Shown: in pieces, positions 1-8,377 of the stretch
How the letters are laid out: each line of letters opens with the position of its first letter
Numbering within the stretch: the stretch's first letter is position 1
NCBI GenBank assembly: GCA_964650465.1
Contig: CAZYTA010000036.1
Location: forward strand, 1-24,946
Direction of reading: 5' to 3'
From: RGIG6353 sp964650465
GTDB taxonomy: Bacteria > Bacillota > Clostridia > Oscillospirales > SIG627
Length of the DNA stretch: 24,946 bases
Made by a program: the position numbers and the translations under genes
The notes under the pieces: model-generated
What the model saw: only the letters and a program-made list of their open reading frames with translations
Told to the model about the DNA's origin: nothing
Database searches by the model: none

Positions 1-73
1 CTCCTCTTGAACTTTTTTCAGGAGTTTTGTTGCATTTGACTTGACAATTCAAGCTAAAAAGTACCCCTGAAAA

Positions 74-344
74 TAACCCAAAGATGATACTGTAAACCTG
101 AAGTTTCAAAAGGTGTCAGGTTTGGAGGGAAAATCGCTAATTGCGAAGCCGTTGCTGTACTTGAGTACAGCAGTGCGAGCAAGGAGCGAAGAAAATGAAA
201 TTTTCATAAATTAAAGAAAATCGGAGATTTTCTACATTGGGAAAACTGCTTTTGGGAGCGATTTGTTCGCTCATTATATGAAGGTGCGAAATTGTAATGA
301 AATAAAAACTCGTTTCATTTTCGGTTTTAACCCAAAGATGATAC
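74..344. repeat. Hairpin-rich non-coding element between 17-bp direct repeats
   Basis: This gene-free stretch upstream of pflA is bracketed by an exact 17-bp direct repeat (TAACCCAAAGATGATAC) at 74-90 and 328-344. Between the copies are several perfect short hairpins: 94-101/116-123 (8-bp stem), 153-160/165-172 (8 bp, TTGA loop), 191-196/200-205, 216-222/226-232 (7 bp, GGA loop) and 256-261/267-272. No reading frame of useful length with a ribosome binding site is visible. It may be a dispersed miniature element inserted beside pflA, or a structured leader. The right-hand repeat ends only 28 bp before the pflA start, so it probably lies in the pflA 5' untranslated region. No function can be assigned. 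Confidence 0.5.
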
Positions 345-371
345 CGTGAGATAACATAAGGAAAGAAAGAT

Positions 372-1088
372 ATGCTGGTACATTCTTTTGAATCAATGGC
401 AGCCCGTGACGGTGACGGAATTCGATATTGTGTTTTTTTGTCGGGCTGTTCTCTGCGTTGCGTTTACTGTCATAATCCTGATACGCAGTTGCGAGGCGGC
501 AGGGAAATGACCCCCGATGAGGTGGCAAGGAAAGCCGCTCGTTATAAACCGTATTTTAAGAAAACGGGAGGAGTTACCTTTTCGGGAGGAGAACCGCTTT
601 TGCAAGCTCGTGATATTGCCGAAGCGGGAAAGCTTCTTGGAAATAATGGTATTGGATATGTTCTTGATTCATCTCTTTCTGTACCCTTAACAGACAGTGT
701 GAAGCAGGCTATAGACGGTGCCGAAATGATACTTGCTGACCTGAAATTTCCAAACAACGAAAAAATGGAGCGCTATACAAAGGGTAAGCTTGATAATGTA
801 CTTTGCTGCCTCGATTATATTTCCGATATCGGTAAACGGTGCCGTATACGCACTGTTGTGGTACCCGAAATCAATGATACTCTTGATGAGCTGAAAGAGT
901 ATTTGCCTATTGTCGAAAGGGTATGTCCCGAGGCTTGGGAGCTTTTGCCGTTTCATACAATGGGTTTCTTCAAATATGAGGAAAACGGTATTGACAATCC
1001 GCTTAAAGACACCTCTGCAATGGATTTGAATGCTCTTGACAGCCTCAAAGAGCAGTTGAGAGTGCTGACGAAGGTGAAGATAATATAA
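372..1088 (+). CDS. pflA: Pyruvate formate-lyase activating enzyme (radical SAM)
   Basis: This 238-residue protein is a radical SAM enzyme that installs the glycyl radical on pyruvate formate-lyase, allowing anaerobic cleavage of pyruvate to acetyl-CoA and formate in the cytoplasm. The [4Fe-4S]-binding cysteines form the family pattern C26-x3-C30-x2-C33, followed by H34-N35-P36. The SAM-binding GGEP motif is at residues 72-75, and a DLK segment follows near residue 123. The length is close to that of known PflA proteins (about 246). An AAGGAAAG ribosome binding site at 358-365 supports the start. The partner pflB is not in the window and would be expected just upstream. Activases of other glycyl radical enzymes look similar, but the short form without an extra ferredoxin domain favours PflA. 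Confidence 0.88.
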   Translation: MLVHSFESMAARDGDGIRYCVFLSGCSLRCVYCHNPDTQLRGGREMTPDEVARKAARYKPYFKKTGGVTFSGGEPLLQARDIAEAGKLLGNNGIGYVLDSSLSVPLTDSVKQAIDGAEMILADLKFPNNEKMERYTKGKLDNVLCCLDYISDIGKRCRIRTVVVPEINDTLDELKEYLPIVERVCPEAWELLPFHTMGFFKYEENGIDNPLKDTSAMDLNALDSLKEQLRVLTKVKII

Positions 1089-1198
1089 AAAGCGGAGAGC
1101 TTCCACCGGCAATGCTCGCCTATCGCAACCAATATATAAGCCGAAGCAATGTAAAACGGCGAGGTTGATTTAATGCAATTTCCCGGGATATAAAATTA

Positions 1199-1225
1199 AA
1201 AGGTGGGTTACCCCACCTTTTATTA
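1199..1225 (+). terminator. Hairpin terminator downstream of pflA
   Basis: A perfect 9-bp stem (1199-1207 with 1212-1220) closes on a four-base TTAC loop and is followed by a short T-rich run. It lies about 110 bp after the pflA stop. The T tract is weak (TTTATTATT), so it may act together with the hairpin at 1254-1269. Confidence 0.55.
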
Positions 1226-1253
1226 TTGGTATATAAGAAATTGCATTTAAATA

Positions 1254-1280
1254 AGCCTCATCGGAGGCTCTTTGTTTTTT
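1254..1280 (+). terminator. Rho-independent terminator
   Basis: A 6-bp stem, AGCCTC (1254-1259) with GAGGCT (1264-1269) and an ATCG loop, is followed directly by CTTTGTTTTTT. This is a standard intrinsic terminator for plus-strand transcription coming from pflA. Confidence 0.75.
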
Positions 1281-1400
1281 GAAGCATTTTGTTATTTAAA
1301 ACATATACTTTGGCAACCTACATTTTGTATATAGGGATTATATCCCCTTAATATTTTAAATTATAACCCCCATAATAAGAATTGTCAAGGAGGTTATATT

Positions 1401-1601
1401 ATGATTTTGTTTAATAAGCTTTGGATAACCATGAAAAAGAAGGGTGTTTCTACTTATATATTGAGAGAAAAGTGTGGTATTGACAGCAAAACCGTACGTC
1501 GTTTGAGAGCAAACGAAAACATTGAAACAAAAACTCTGGATAAACTATGCACAGCCCTTGATTGTAAAATAGAGGATATAGCTGAGTTTGTAAAAGAGTA
1601 G
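1401..1601 (+). CDS. Small Cro/C1-type helix-turn-helix regulator
   Basis: This 66-residue protein is almost entirely one XRE-like helix-turn-helix domain of the compact HTH_26/YozG-like kind. After a short N-terminal helix come a turn and recognition helix around residues 25-38 (CGIDSKTVRRLR), and it ends in the typical tail LDKLCTALDCKIEDIAEFV. Such proteins bind DNA as small repressors. The start is set by a near-perfect AAGGAGG at 1387-1393, seven bases from the ATG. It stands alone between two terminators, so its target is unknown; the dyad at 1334-1346 upstream is a candidate autoregulatory site. Confidence 0.85.
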   Translation: MILFNKLWITMKKKGVSTYILREKCGIDSKTVRRLRANENIETKTLDKLCTALDCKIEDIAEFVKE

Positions 1602-1610
1602 CTAACATAG

Positions 1611-1640
1611 AAAGAAGGAACTCGTTTGAGTTCCTTCTTT
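1611..1640. terminator. Bidirectional terminator, perfect 13-bp stem
   Basis: The arms 1611-1623 and 1628-1640 pair perfectly across a GTTT loop. The stem starts AAAG and ends CTTT, so either strand yields a hairpin followed by pyrimidines. It lies between the convergent HTH gene and the large secreted-protein gene and probably ends both transcripts. Confidence 0.75.
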
Positions 1641-1695
1641 CTGTATTTATATCCTATAAAATTGCATTAAAACAATCTCCACGTAAATTTTCGGT

Positions 1696-4600
1696 TTATT
1701 TCTTCTTGTCAATCTTGTAGTGAGTGAAGGTCTCCCAGACGTCACCTTTCTTAACATCACCGTTTTTTACGAAAGTGAAGTACATCTTATTGTACGCTCC
1801 TCCGCCGTTGTCGGAAACGCTGAAGAGAGGCTTCATATAGGTGTCATATTCATTTACGGTCATTGTGAAATAAATACCGCTTTCCTTGCCGTAAACCGTT
1901 GCTGAGGTTGCACCATCAACGTACATTGAGCCATTTGTAAGGTCGATAGTCTGGGGCTCGGTAAGGTTTGTATAGAAGGAGTCTGTGCAGGTCTTTGCGG
2001 GAGGCATCATAGCAAGATATGAGTAATACATTGTGAAGTCGCCCAACCACTCAACTCTCTGGTCAAGACGGATACCCGCGTGAGTTACCTTGTGTTCCTT
2101 GTGGTGATTGAGGACGTGAGTCACGTTGTCCGCGGGGTCATAGCCCTTTGAATCCTGAACTATGGTCATAGTCTTGAACTCCATTGCCTCGGTAAGAGTG
2201 GTAACATCGGTCTCAACGCCGTCGATGATGAACTTGATGCTTGTGGTTATCTCGTCACCGTGTGCGTGTCCGCCTATGAAGTCGGGGCGTTCATATATTC
2301 TGAGCGCCATATCCCACTCTCCCACCGTTGTAATCTGGACAGGGTTTTCAAGATTGTCATCAACCGCATACGCCAAAGACAGACGCCAGATATCCGCATT
2401 GAAGCTCTCGTTTACCGTGTGACCGAAAACGTGGTCGATGTAGCCCACCTGAGTGGGTATGTAAAGATGGATGCTCTCAACCGTATGCTCCTGCTGTGAT
2501 GAGGGGTCATACTTCACGTAGAGAGGCTTGGGATTTGCATAATCATATGCCGCTGTGTAGTATTCGCTCATTGTGTTCATAAGGCTTACGAGACGCGGGT
2601 CGCTATCTTTTGTTACCGAAGCAATGTAGTTTGCAACGCTGTACTCTATCTCGTATGCCGTTCCCTCCGAATCTTTTATTGTAAGTGTCTGCATCTCACC
2701 TATATCCTGAGCAGAAATGTCCTCAATATCATAATAGATATATCCGTCCTTTTCGCCATAGGCGATATTGCTTGTATATTTTGAGTTATACGCCTCAAGG
2801 TCGTCTACACAAAAATAATGACGAATTGTTACCTTATCCTCAAGAAGAAGTGACGTAGCGTAGAATGTTGCGCCATCAAGAGAACCTGTCCTTGAAGGGG
2901 TGTCTGCCGTAACTGTGTTCTCTGTGGTAAATTCATCAAGAGAGCCTTTGTTGAAGTAATTATCCGCATAAGTAACGTATGCCTCAAGCTTTTCTATCAG
3001 GTTGAGCGCCTTGATAAACTCAGCATCACCTGCCGCCGCAAACGCCTTTGCAGATTCAATGTAGGTTGTGAAATCAATGCCGGGATTACCGTAGCACACT
3101 CTTGTGCCGTCAAGAAAACCGCCGAGATCGGTCTCAATCTTGATATTATCTACATCCTTTGCAGGCACGTGGAAGGTAACGAAATAAAGTCCGCTGTCGG
3201 TGTCGAGAGTTGCCGGGGTTGCCCATTCGGTGCCCTCGGTAAAGCTGATGTCACCGCCGACCTTGTAGCCCTCACCGTACGCAAGCTCACCCGAGTAATC
3301 TGCAAAGTCAAGGTTTTTCTTGGTGGTGTGTAGATTTATAGTTGTAATAAGCTCTGTGTCAATGTCAAAATACAGCTTGATGCCGATTGAGCCGTCAAGC
3401 ACAAGGCTTGTGCCCACTACCGTTATAGCAGGTGAAGTAACAGGGTCGGATACTGCACTTTCAAGGAAAAACTCGTTGCCCAGTGCCTTGACCGTGTATT
3501 CGGCGGATGCCTTTGCTGCGTGGAAGGATGCACCATCAAACTTCACCCATTCTCCGCCGTCGGAGTAGGCGTAGGTCACCTTGTCATTGTAGTTGGCAAC
3601 GGTGATGACGGCGTTTTTCGTGGTCAACGAAAGCTCAGGCTTTTCTGCCGCTGTAATGGCGTTGACAGTGTAGCTGTCGTCATAGAGATATACCGCATAG
3701 TCACCGCTGGTTGCACTTGAATAATCGAAATATGAGCCCTCTCCTAGCTTTTCATATGGGAAAATCACCATACCGACGATATAACCCGAAAGGTCTGTGA
3801 AATCCTCTGCGGTAACGGTAATTATCGTACCTGACTTGGAGTAATTGACATCCTTGTAGATAACTCTGTCCACAAGCGCATCATTTTCGTCAATTACCTT
3901 CATAACGAATTTAGTTTGAACTGTGCCCACAAGAGCTAAGCCCGTCTGTCTTACGGTGACCTTGAACTTAAAGCTTTCAAAATCGGACATTGCGACTATC
4001 TCATCGGGTTTGTACGCATAGGAGTAGTAGATATTGGCACTTGCCTCAGCTGCAGCAGCCTGAGCCTTTGCCTTTGCTTCATCGTCTGCCGCATCTCTGA
4101 TTGCTGTTGCAAAGCTGCTGTGAAGGGGGGTACCCGAGCTGCCCAGTACAAGACGGTCAAAGTTGTACTTCAGCGCAAGAGCATTGGTAAGACGCAAGCC
4201 CGTCCATTTGCCCTCGTTGAATGCTACCGTGCCTCCCACATCGAAAATGCTACCTGCGTCGACAACGTCGACAACGTCAATGGTAGCGGTACCCGCGGTG
4301 TTAAGGGTGGGAGTAGTATTGATGATGGTGTACATCTTATTGCCGGGAATATATACGTAGGTGTGTGCCGAACCGCTGTGACTGTAGCCGTCACCGCCGT
4401 ACTTAACAGCCACAAGACCGCTCACATCGGGAGTGAATTCGGAAACGTCGGCAATACGTGTCCAATCGGTTGACTGAATGCCGTTAATATCAAACTGTGC
4501 CCATTCGTATGCCTTGCTCTTGTCAAGACCAGTTATGGCACCGTCCTCCCAGACAAGTCCCTCGGGCTTATCTGTGGAAGCAGGGAGCTCTGCGGGACTT

Positions 4601-6429
4601 CCGATAGTATAAGAGCTTTCCGAAAGGGTAAGCGGATATCTGAAGCTACCCGTGCCTATTTCAAGGAAATTGTCAGCCGTATTATCTGTATTGGGGTATA
4701 TCTCAAAGGCTGTAAGCCAGCCTTCTTTGGGAAGGAAAGCTGCAAAATTTACTGTGCAGGAGAAGGATTTTGAATAATTCTGAGTAATTTTTGTCTCGTA
4801 GGTTGTGATTTTTCCATCTCTATCGACAACGTATGCCACAAATTTAGTAGTCAGTGTCTTTGTAACAAAGGTTGAGTTGTCGGCACGCAGAGAAATATTA
4901 AAGCTTTTAGCCTCACCTACGGGGATAACACCCTCTTGGTCAAAGGCATATTTGTATTTGATGTTGTTTGTACCCTTTACAAGCTCCGCTGCAGCCGTAT
5001 CAAATGCCGCCTGTGCGTCGGCAAGAGTCTCCTCTGTTGCCGAATCAAGATTGCTCTTTGCAGTATTGTAGGCGGTCAGCGATACCTGAGAATGATTGAA
5101 CAAGGTATATTTTCCCAGTGCAATGGAGTTACATACATCACCCGACCACATTCCGTGATAGAACAAAGCTCTGTCATAGGAGGACAGATGTGCACAGTTC
5201 AAAAGGAGAGTTTCCTCTTCGTTAAGGTCGAGAATATTCTGCCTTTCGGTTTCGTTGCCATAGGCGTATGCATAGGAGTGTGCACTGACCTTACCGCCGT
5301 AGGTCTCACGCACTGCGTAAAGTCCCGCAAGGTCACGCTCTCTTCCTGCACTGTAAGCATATTCCGTCCACTCGCCAAGCTCAAGACCGTCACCCTTGCC
5401 GTTTAACAGTACCTGGGCAATTTCAAAGGTCCTGTCGGAGTCAACGCCGATGACACCGAAGCCGTCATAAACGGTGGGTGCGGGGAAGGATACCTCCTCG
5501 GTCTCAAGCTTGTTTTCGCCCTTATAAAGACCGTAATGAGCATAGCCGGTAGCCCCGGTGTCATGGTTACCCGAATATATATCGTCGGGAGCATTGGCAT
5601 AGGGAGCATAAACCACAGCCACAAGATAGCCCTTTGAAGCCTTCATCGCCTCGGGTGCTTCAATCTTCAGCTCGCCGTATTCATTAACGTTGGTTTCAAC
5701 GGTATATGTCTCATAGGCTTCAACACCGCGCACCTTGACTGTAAAGGTAAAGGTTCCCTTTACATCAGCATAGGTGTAGCCATCGGTATATGCAAAGCCG
5801 CCGGTTCTATTCATAACCACAGGGAAGGTCATTGACTTCACCTGATTTGCAGGTACTATCTGATTTGCGGCAAAGGCATATGTAACAGTTGCTTCCTGAA
5901 GGAGATTTCCTTCTCCCTCGATGGGTGTTCCGTATGCATAGCCGTCACCGTTCTCAACGGGAGTAATTACCTTGGCTTTGTCAATATGGGCACAAATCGT
6001 GGGATATTTATCGCTCTGCAGTGAAGAAAAGGTTATATTCTTGTATGCACCCGTAGTGTTTACAGCCCACTTACCGGGTACAAGATTATCTGTTTTTCCT
6101 GCGAGATAGCTGCCCGTTGAGTCGGTTGCAGTATCCCAGATATTTATTAGTCCGCTTTCACTGCCGGGAACAAAAAGCTCCTCAGAGGCTGAGCCGACCT
6201 CGGTAATGACCCAGATACCCGACCCAAGCTGTGTGTCGGAGTCAAGAGTCTTTGCGATTCCCAAGGTGTCACTGATGGGGTCGTATTTAGCATAGGTATA
6301 CTCCTTACCCTCCTCAAGACCCGAAACGTAGCCGTAAAGGTCTGCGGAATAAGCAAAGGAGGTAACCGCCAGAGTCAGTGCCAGCACGAAAACCGTCACT
6401 GCCAATAAAAATAAGCGCTTTTTAGACAT
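1696..6429 (-). CDS. Large secreted multidomain protein of unknown function
   Basis: This 1577-residue protein begins with a clear signal peptide: KKR, then a hydrophobic core to about residue 27, with likely cleavage after SFA. The first ~940 residues hold three imperfect composite repeats. Each has a short beta-rich module with GLEEGKEY/GLDKSKAY-like openings (near 35, 325, 630 and a partial copy near 935), followed by a longer beta-rich module opening YAF/YKYAF/YSYAY (near 180, 490, 800). Alanine-rich helical linkers sit between them, one FIVAR-like (about 448-484). Two related modules follow, opening SLVLDGSIGIKLYF near 1006 and SLLLEDKVTIRHYF near 1190. The C-terminal ~270 residues form a distinct domain with a GGHAHGDE motif near 1385. 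I see no LPxTG, SLH repeat, dockerin or C-terminal membrane anchor. GGGAGGA at 6436-6442 supports the start. A surface or carbohydrate-related role is plausible but unproven. Confidence 0.8.
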   Translation of the reverse strand: MSKKRLFLLAVTVFVLALTLAVTSFAYSADLYGYVSGLEEGKEYTYAKYDPISDTLGIAKTLDSDTQLGSGIWVITEVGSASEELFVPGSESGLINIWDTATDSTGSYLAGKTDNLVPGKWAVNTTGAYKNITFSSLQSDKYPTICAHIDKAKVITPVENGDGYAYGTPIEGEGNLLQEATVTYAFAANQIVPANQVKSMTFPVVMNRTGGFAYTDGYTYADVKGTFTFTVKVRGVEAYETYTVETNVNEYGELKIEAPEAMKASKGYLVAVVYAPYANAPDDIYSGNHDTGATGYAHYGLYKGENKLETEEVSFPAPTVYDGFGVIGVDSDRTFEIAQVLLNGKGDGLELGEWTEYAYSAGRERDLAGLYAVRETYGGKVSAHSYAYAYGNETERQNILDLNEEETLLLNCAHLSSYDRALFYHGMWSGDVCNSIALGKYTLFNHSQVSLTAYNTAKSNLDSATEETLADAQAAFDTAAAELVKGTNNIKYKYAFDQEGVIPVGEAKSFNISLRADNSTFVTKTLTTKFVAYVVDRDGKITTYETKITQNYSKSFSCTVNFAAFLPKEGWLTAFEIYPNTDNTADNFLEIGTGSFRYPLTLSESSYTIGSPAELPASTDKPEGLVWEDGAITGLDKSKAYEWAQFDINGIQSTDWTRIADVSEFTPDVSGLVAVKYGGDGYSHSGSAHTYVYIPGNKMYTIINTTPTLNTAGTATIDVVDVVDAGSIFDVGGTVAFNEGKWTGLRLTNALALKYNFDRLVLGSSGTPLHSSFATAIRDAADDEAKAKAQAAAAEASANIYYSYAYKPDEIVAMSDFESFKFKVTVRQTGLALVGTVQTKFVMKVIDENDALVDRVIYKDVNYSKSGTIITVTAEDFTDLSGYIVGMVIFPYEKLGEGSYFDYSSATSGDYAVYLYDDSYTVNAITAAEKPELSLTTKNAVITVANYNDKVTYAYSDGGEWVKFDGASFHAAKASAEYTVKALGNEFFLESAVSDPVTSPAITVVGTSLVLDGSIGIKLYFDIDTELITTINLHTTKKNLDFADYSGELAYGEGYKVGGDISFTEGTEWATPATLDTDSGLYFVTFHVPAKDVDNIKIETDLGGFLDGTRVCYGNPGIDFTTYIESAKAFAAAGDAEFIKALNLIEKLEAYVTYADNYFNKGSLDEFTTENTVTADTPSRTGSLDGATFYATSLLLEDKVTIRHYFCVDDLEAYNSKYTSNIAYGEKDGYIYYDIEDISAQDIGEMQTLTIKDSEGTAYEIEYSVANYIASVTKDSDPRLVSLMNTMSEYYTAAYDYANPKPLYVKYDPSSQQEHTVESIHLYIPTQVGYIDHVFGHTVNESFNADIWRLSLAYAVDDNLENPVQITTVGEWDMALRIYERPDFIGGHAHGDEITTSIKFIIDGVETDVTTLTEAMEFKTMTIVQDSKGYDPADNVTHVLNHHKEHKVTHAGIRLDQRVEWLGDFTMYYSYLAMMPPAKTCTDSFYTNLTEPQTIDLTNGSMYVDGATSATVYGKESGIYFTMTVNEYDTYMKPLFSVSDNGGGAYNKMYFTFVKNGDVKKGDVWETFTHYKIDKKK

Positions 6430-6474
6430 AAAAAATCCTCCCTAAATTTATACATTTTCATTGTATCACATTAT

Positions 6475-6503
6475 ATTAAATATTTCCTTGTAAATCTTGT
6501 CAA
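6475..6503 (-). promoter_or_regulatory. Sigma-70-type promoter of the large secreted-protein gene
   Basis: On the minus strand a TTGACA -35 box (6498-6503) and a TTTAAT -10 box (6475-6480) are separated by exactly 17 bp. This gives a leader of about 40 nt before the start at 6429. Confidence 0.7.
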
Positions 6504-6796
6504 AAACATTGAAGATATTGCCTTGTCTGACAAAATTCACACAAAATACCTTATTTTAATTATACAGTTGATTTTTTGAAATGTAAATATCAAAAAGTAT
6601 GCTATTGTATTGCAAAAAGTAAACCGTAGCCGCAATGCAAGTTAATTGAAAATTGAAAATCTCCAACATTGTGCATTTTATAAAGCGCCTCGGTCGTTTC
6701 TGTGTAAAAAATCCGATAAGTGACCGCTGACACTCATATAAAATAATTATACCATATCGAAAAGAAAAATTCCTTAAACCATTTGATGAAAAAACA
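6504..6796. other. AT-rich intergenic region
   Basis: No gene is visible between the promoter of the large secreted protein and the glyS terminator. The stretch is AT-rich. Around 6640-6668 it contains GAAAATTGAAAATCTCC, which loosely resembles the GAAAATC hairpin at 216-232 and could be a decayed fragment of the same repeat class. Confidence 0.4.
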
Positions 6797-6825
6797 GAAA
6801 ATGACGGATAATCTCCGTCATTTTC
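6797..6825 (-). terminator. Terminator of glyS
   Basis: A perfect 12-bp stem (6797-6808 with 6814-6825, 5-nt loop) lies 16 bp beyond the glyS stop. Read on the minus strand it is followed by a T-rich run containing TTTTTT. Confidence 0.85.
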
Positions 6826-6840
6826 TTAAGTTTTTTGATA

Positions 6841-8217
6841 TCAGAATTCAAGCTTTTTGTTAATGTATTCAACAAGCTGGTCTATGGGAAGTCTTACCTG
6901 CTCCATTGTATCACGGTCACGAACTGTCACGCAGTTGTCTGTTTCCGAATCAAAGTCATATGTGATACAGAAGGGTGTACCTATTTCGTCCTCACGGCGG
7001 TATCTCTTACCGATAGAGCCTGCTTCATCGTAGTCAACCATAAAGTACTTGGAAAGCATCTGATGAACTTCCATAGCCTTTTCGGAAAGCTTCTTCGAAA
7101 GAGGAAGAACGGCAGCCTTGAAGGGTGCAAGAGCGGGATGGAAGTGCATAACCACACGGGTGTCGCCTTCACCGATTGTTTCTTCGTCATATGCTTCAAC
7201 AAGGAAAGCAAGTGCCACACGGTCTGCACCCAGTGAGGGTTCAACAACGTAGGGAATATACTTTTCGTTTGTTTCGGGGTCAAAATATTCAAGAGACTGA
7301 CCGCTGTGATTCTGATGCTGTGTGAGGTCATAATCTGTTCTGTCAGCAATACCCCAAAGCTCGCCCCATCCGAAGGGGAAGAGATACTCGAAGTCTGTTG
7401 TAGCCTTTGAGTAAAAGCTAAGCTCCTCGGGAGAATGGTCACGAAGCTTAAGGTTTTCTTTCTTCATGCCGAGGTTGTAAAGGAAGTTTGCACAGTAATC
7501 CTTCCAGAAAGCAAACCATTCAAGGTCTGTGTCGGGCTTACAGAAGAATTCAAGCTCCATCTGCTCGAACTCACGGGTTCTGAAAGTGAAGTTACCGGGT
7601 GTAATTTCGTTACGGAAAGATTTACCAATCTGAGCTACACCAAAGGGTACCTTCTTACGAGAGGTTCTCTGTATATTTGCAAAGTTTACGAAAATTCCCT
7701 GTGCTGTTTCGGGACGGAGATAAAGCTCTGCCTTAGCGTCCTCGGTAACACCCTGGAAGGTCTTGAACATAAGGTTAAACTTACGGATATCTGTAAAGTT
7801 CTGTGCACCGCATTCGGGACAAACGATGTTGTTTTCCTTGATGTAGTTCATCATCTCTTCGTTTGACCAGCCGTCAGCAGGTGTGCCTGAATGGTCCTCA
7901 ATGAGCTTGTCGGCACGGTGTCTTGCCTTACATTCCTTACAGTCCATAAGGGGGTCTGAGAAGCCGCCAACGTGGCCTGAAGCAACCCATGTCTGAGGAT
8001 TCATGAGGATAGCGCTGTCAAGACCTACATTGTAGGGAGACTCCTGAACAAACTTCTTCCACCATGCACGCTTTACGTTGTTCTTAAACTCTACGCCGAG
8101 AGGTCCGTAGTCCCATGTATTTGCAAGACCGCCGTAAATCTCGGAGCCCGAGTATATAAAACCGCGGTTCTTACAAAGGGAAACGATTTTTTCCATTGTC
8201 TTTTCGCTGTTATTCAT
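6841..8217 (-). CDS. glyS: Glycyl-tRNA synthetase, single-chain type
   Basis: This 458-residue class II aminoacyl-tRNA synthetase charges tRNA-Gly with glycine using ATP in the cytoplasm. It is the single-chain dimeric form, not the two-subunit GlyQ/GlyS form. Visible features are the N-terminal KNRGFIYSGSEIYGG block, zinc-type cysteine pairs C93/C96 and C133/C136, the LRPETAQGIF block (167-176), motif 2 with FRNEITP (201-207) and RTREFEQMELEFF (213-225), and a C-terminal anticodon-binding domain containing GxxGKRYRR and the DEIGTPFCITYD segment. The length matches the bacterial family. GAAGGAA at 8224-8230 sets the start. The leader is only about 33 nt, leaving no room for a T-box. Confidence 0.97.
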   Translation of the reverse strand: MNNSEKTMEKIVSLCKNRGFIYSGSEIYGGLANTWDYGPLGVEFKNNVKRAWWKKFVQESPYNVGLDSAILMNPQTWVASGHVGGFSDPLMDCKECKARHRADKLIEDHSGTPADGWSNEEMMNYIKENNIVCPECGAQNFTDIRKFNLMFKTFQGVTEDAKAELYLRPETAQGIFVNFANIQRTSRKKVPFGVAQIGKSFRNEITPGNFTFRTREFEQMELEFFCKPDTDLEWFAFWKDYCANFLYNLGMKKENLKLRDHSPEELSFYSKATTDFEYLFPFGWGELWGIADRTDYDLTQHQNHSGQSLEYFDPETNEKYIPYVVEPSLGADRVALAFLVEAYDEETIGEGDTRVVMHFHPALAPFKAAVLPLSKKLSEKAMEVHQMLSKYFMVDYDEAGSIGKRYRREDEIGTPFCITYDFDSETDNCVTVRDRDTMEQVRLPIDQLVEYINKKLEF

Positions 8218-8256
8218 TTTTTGTTCCTTCTCATATAAAATATTTTTTCAACTTAC

Positions 8257-8285
8257 ATTTTAACAAATAAAAACTGTTTCGTCAA
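8257..8285 (-). promoter_or_regulatory. Promoter of glyS
   Basis: On the minus strand TTGACG (8280-8285) and TAAAAT (8257-8262) are separated by 17 bp, predicting a leader of about 33 nt. It lies back to back with the GH28 promoter. Confidence 0.7.
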
Positions 8286-8323
8286 GGGGTTTGGGTTTTT
8301 TTGACAGCCTATTTGTCTCACAC

Positions 8324-8353
8324 TTGACATTTTTTACTTATTTGTGGTATAGT
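8324..8353 (+). promoter_or_regulatory. Promoter of the GH28 gene
   Basis: TTGACA (8324-8329) and TATAGT (8348-8353) are separated by 18 bp, placing the transcription start near 8360. The site argues against translation starting upstream at 8291, because that start would lie before the promoter. Confidence 0.7.
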
Positions 8354-8377
8354 TTTAAAAAACAAAGGAGAAAAGCT

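Larger units (their letters stand above)
1089..1400. other. Intergenic region with nested inverted repeats
   Basis: No gene is visible here. The region holds two terminator hairpins, listed separately. An 11-bp inverted repeat (AATGCAATTTC at 1172-1182 and its complement at 1237-1247) encloses the first hairpin. A small dyad, GGGAT-TAT-ATCCC, lies at 1334-1346 in the AT-rich stretch before the HTH gene and could be an operator for that gene. I see no convincing -35/-10 pair for the HTH gene. Confidence 0.5.

Noticed and set aside
1..30. CTCCT...AGGAG inverted repeat at the left edge as a terminator of an upstream gene
   Set aside because: The stem is short with a bulge and the upstream sequence is outside the window, so it cannot be judged.
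4120..4473. Plus-strand open frames inside the large secreted-protein gene
   Set aside because: They are antisense shadows caused by the codon composition of the 1577-codon gene, with no recognisable domain or ribosome binding site.
8291..8377. N-terminal extension of the GH28 protein from ATG 8291
   Set aside because: It would place the start upstream of the promoter at 8324-8353 and has no ribosome binding site; ATG 8378 has AAAGGAG at the right distance.
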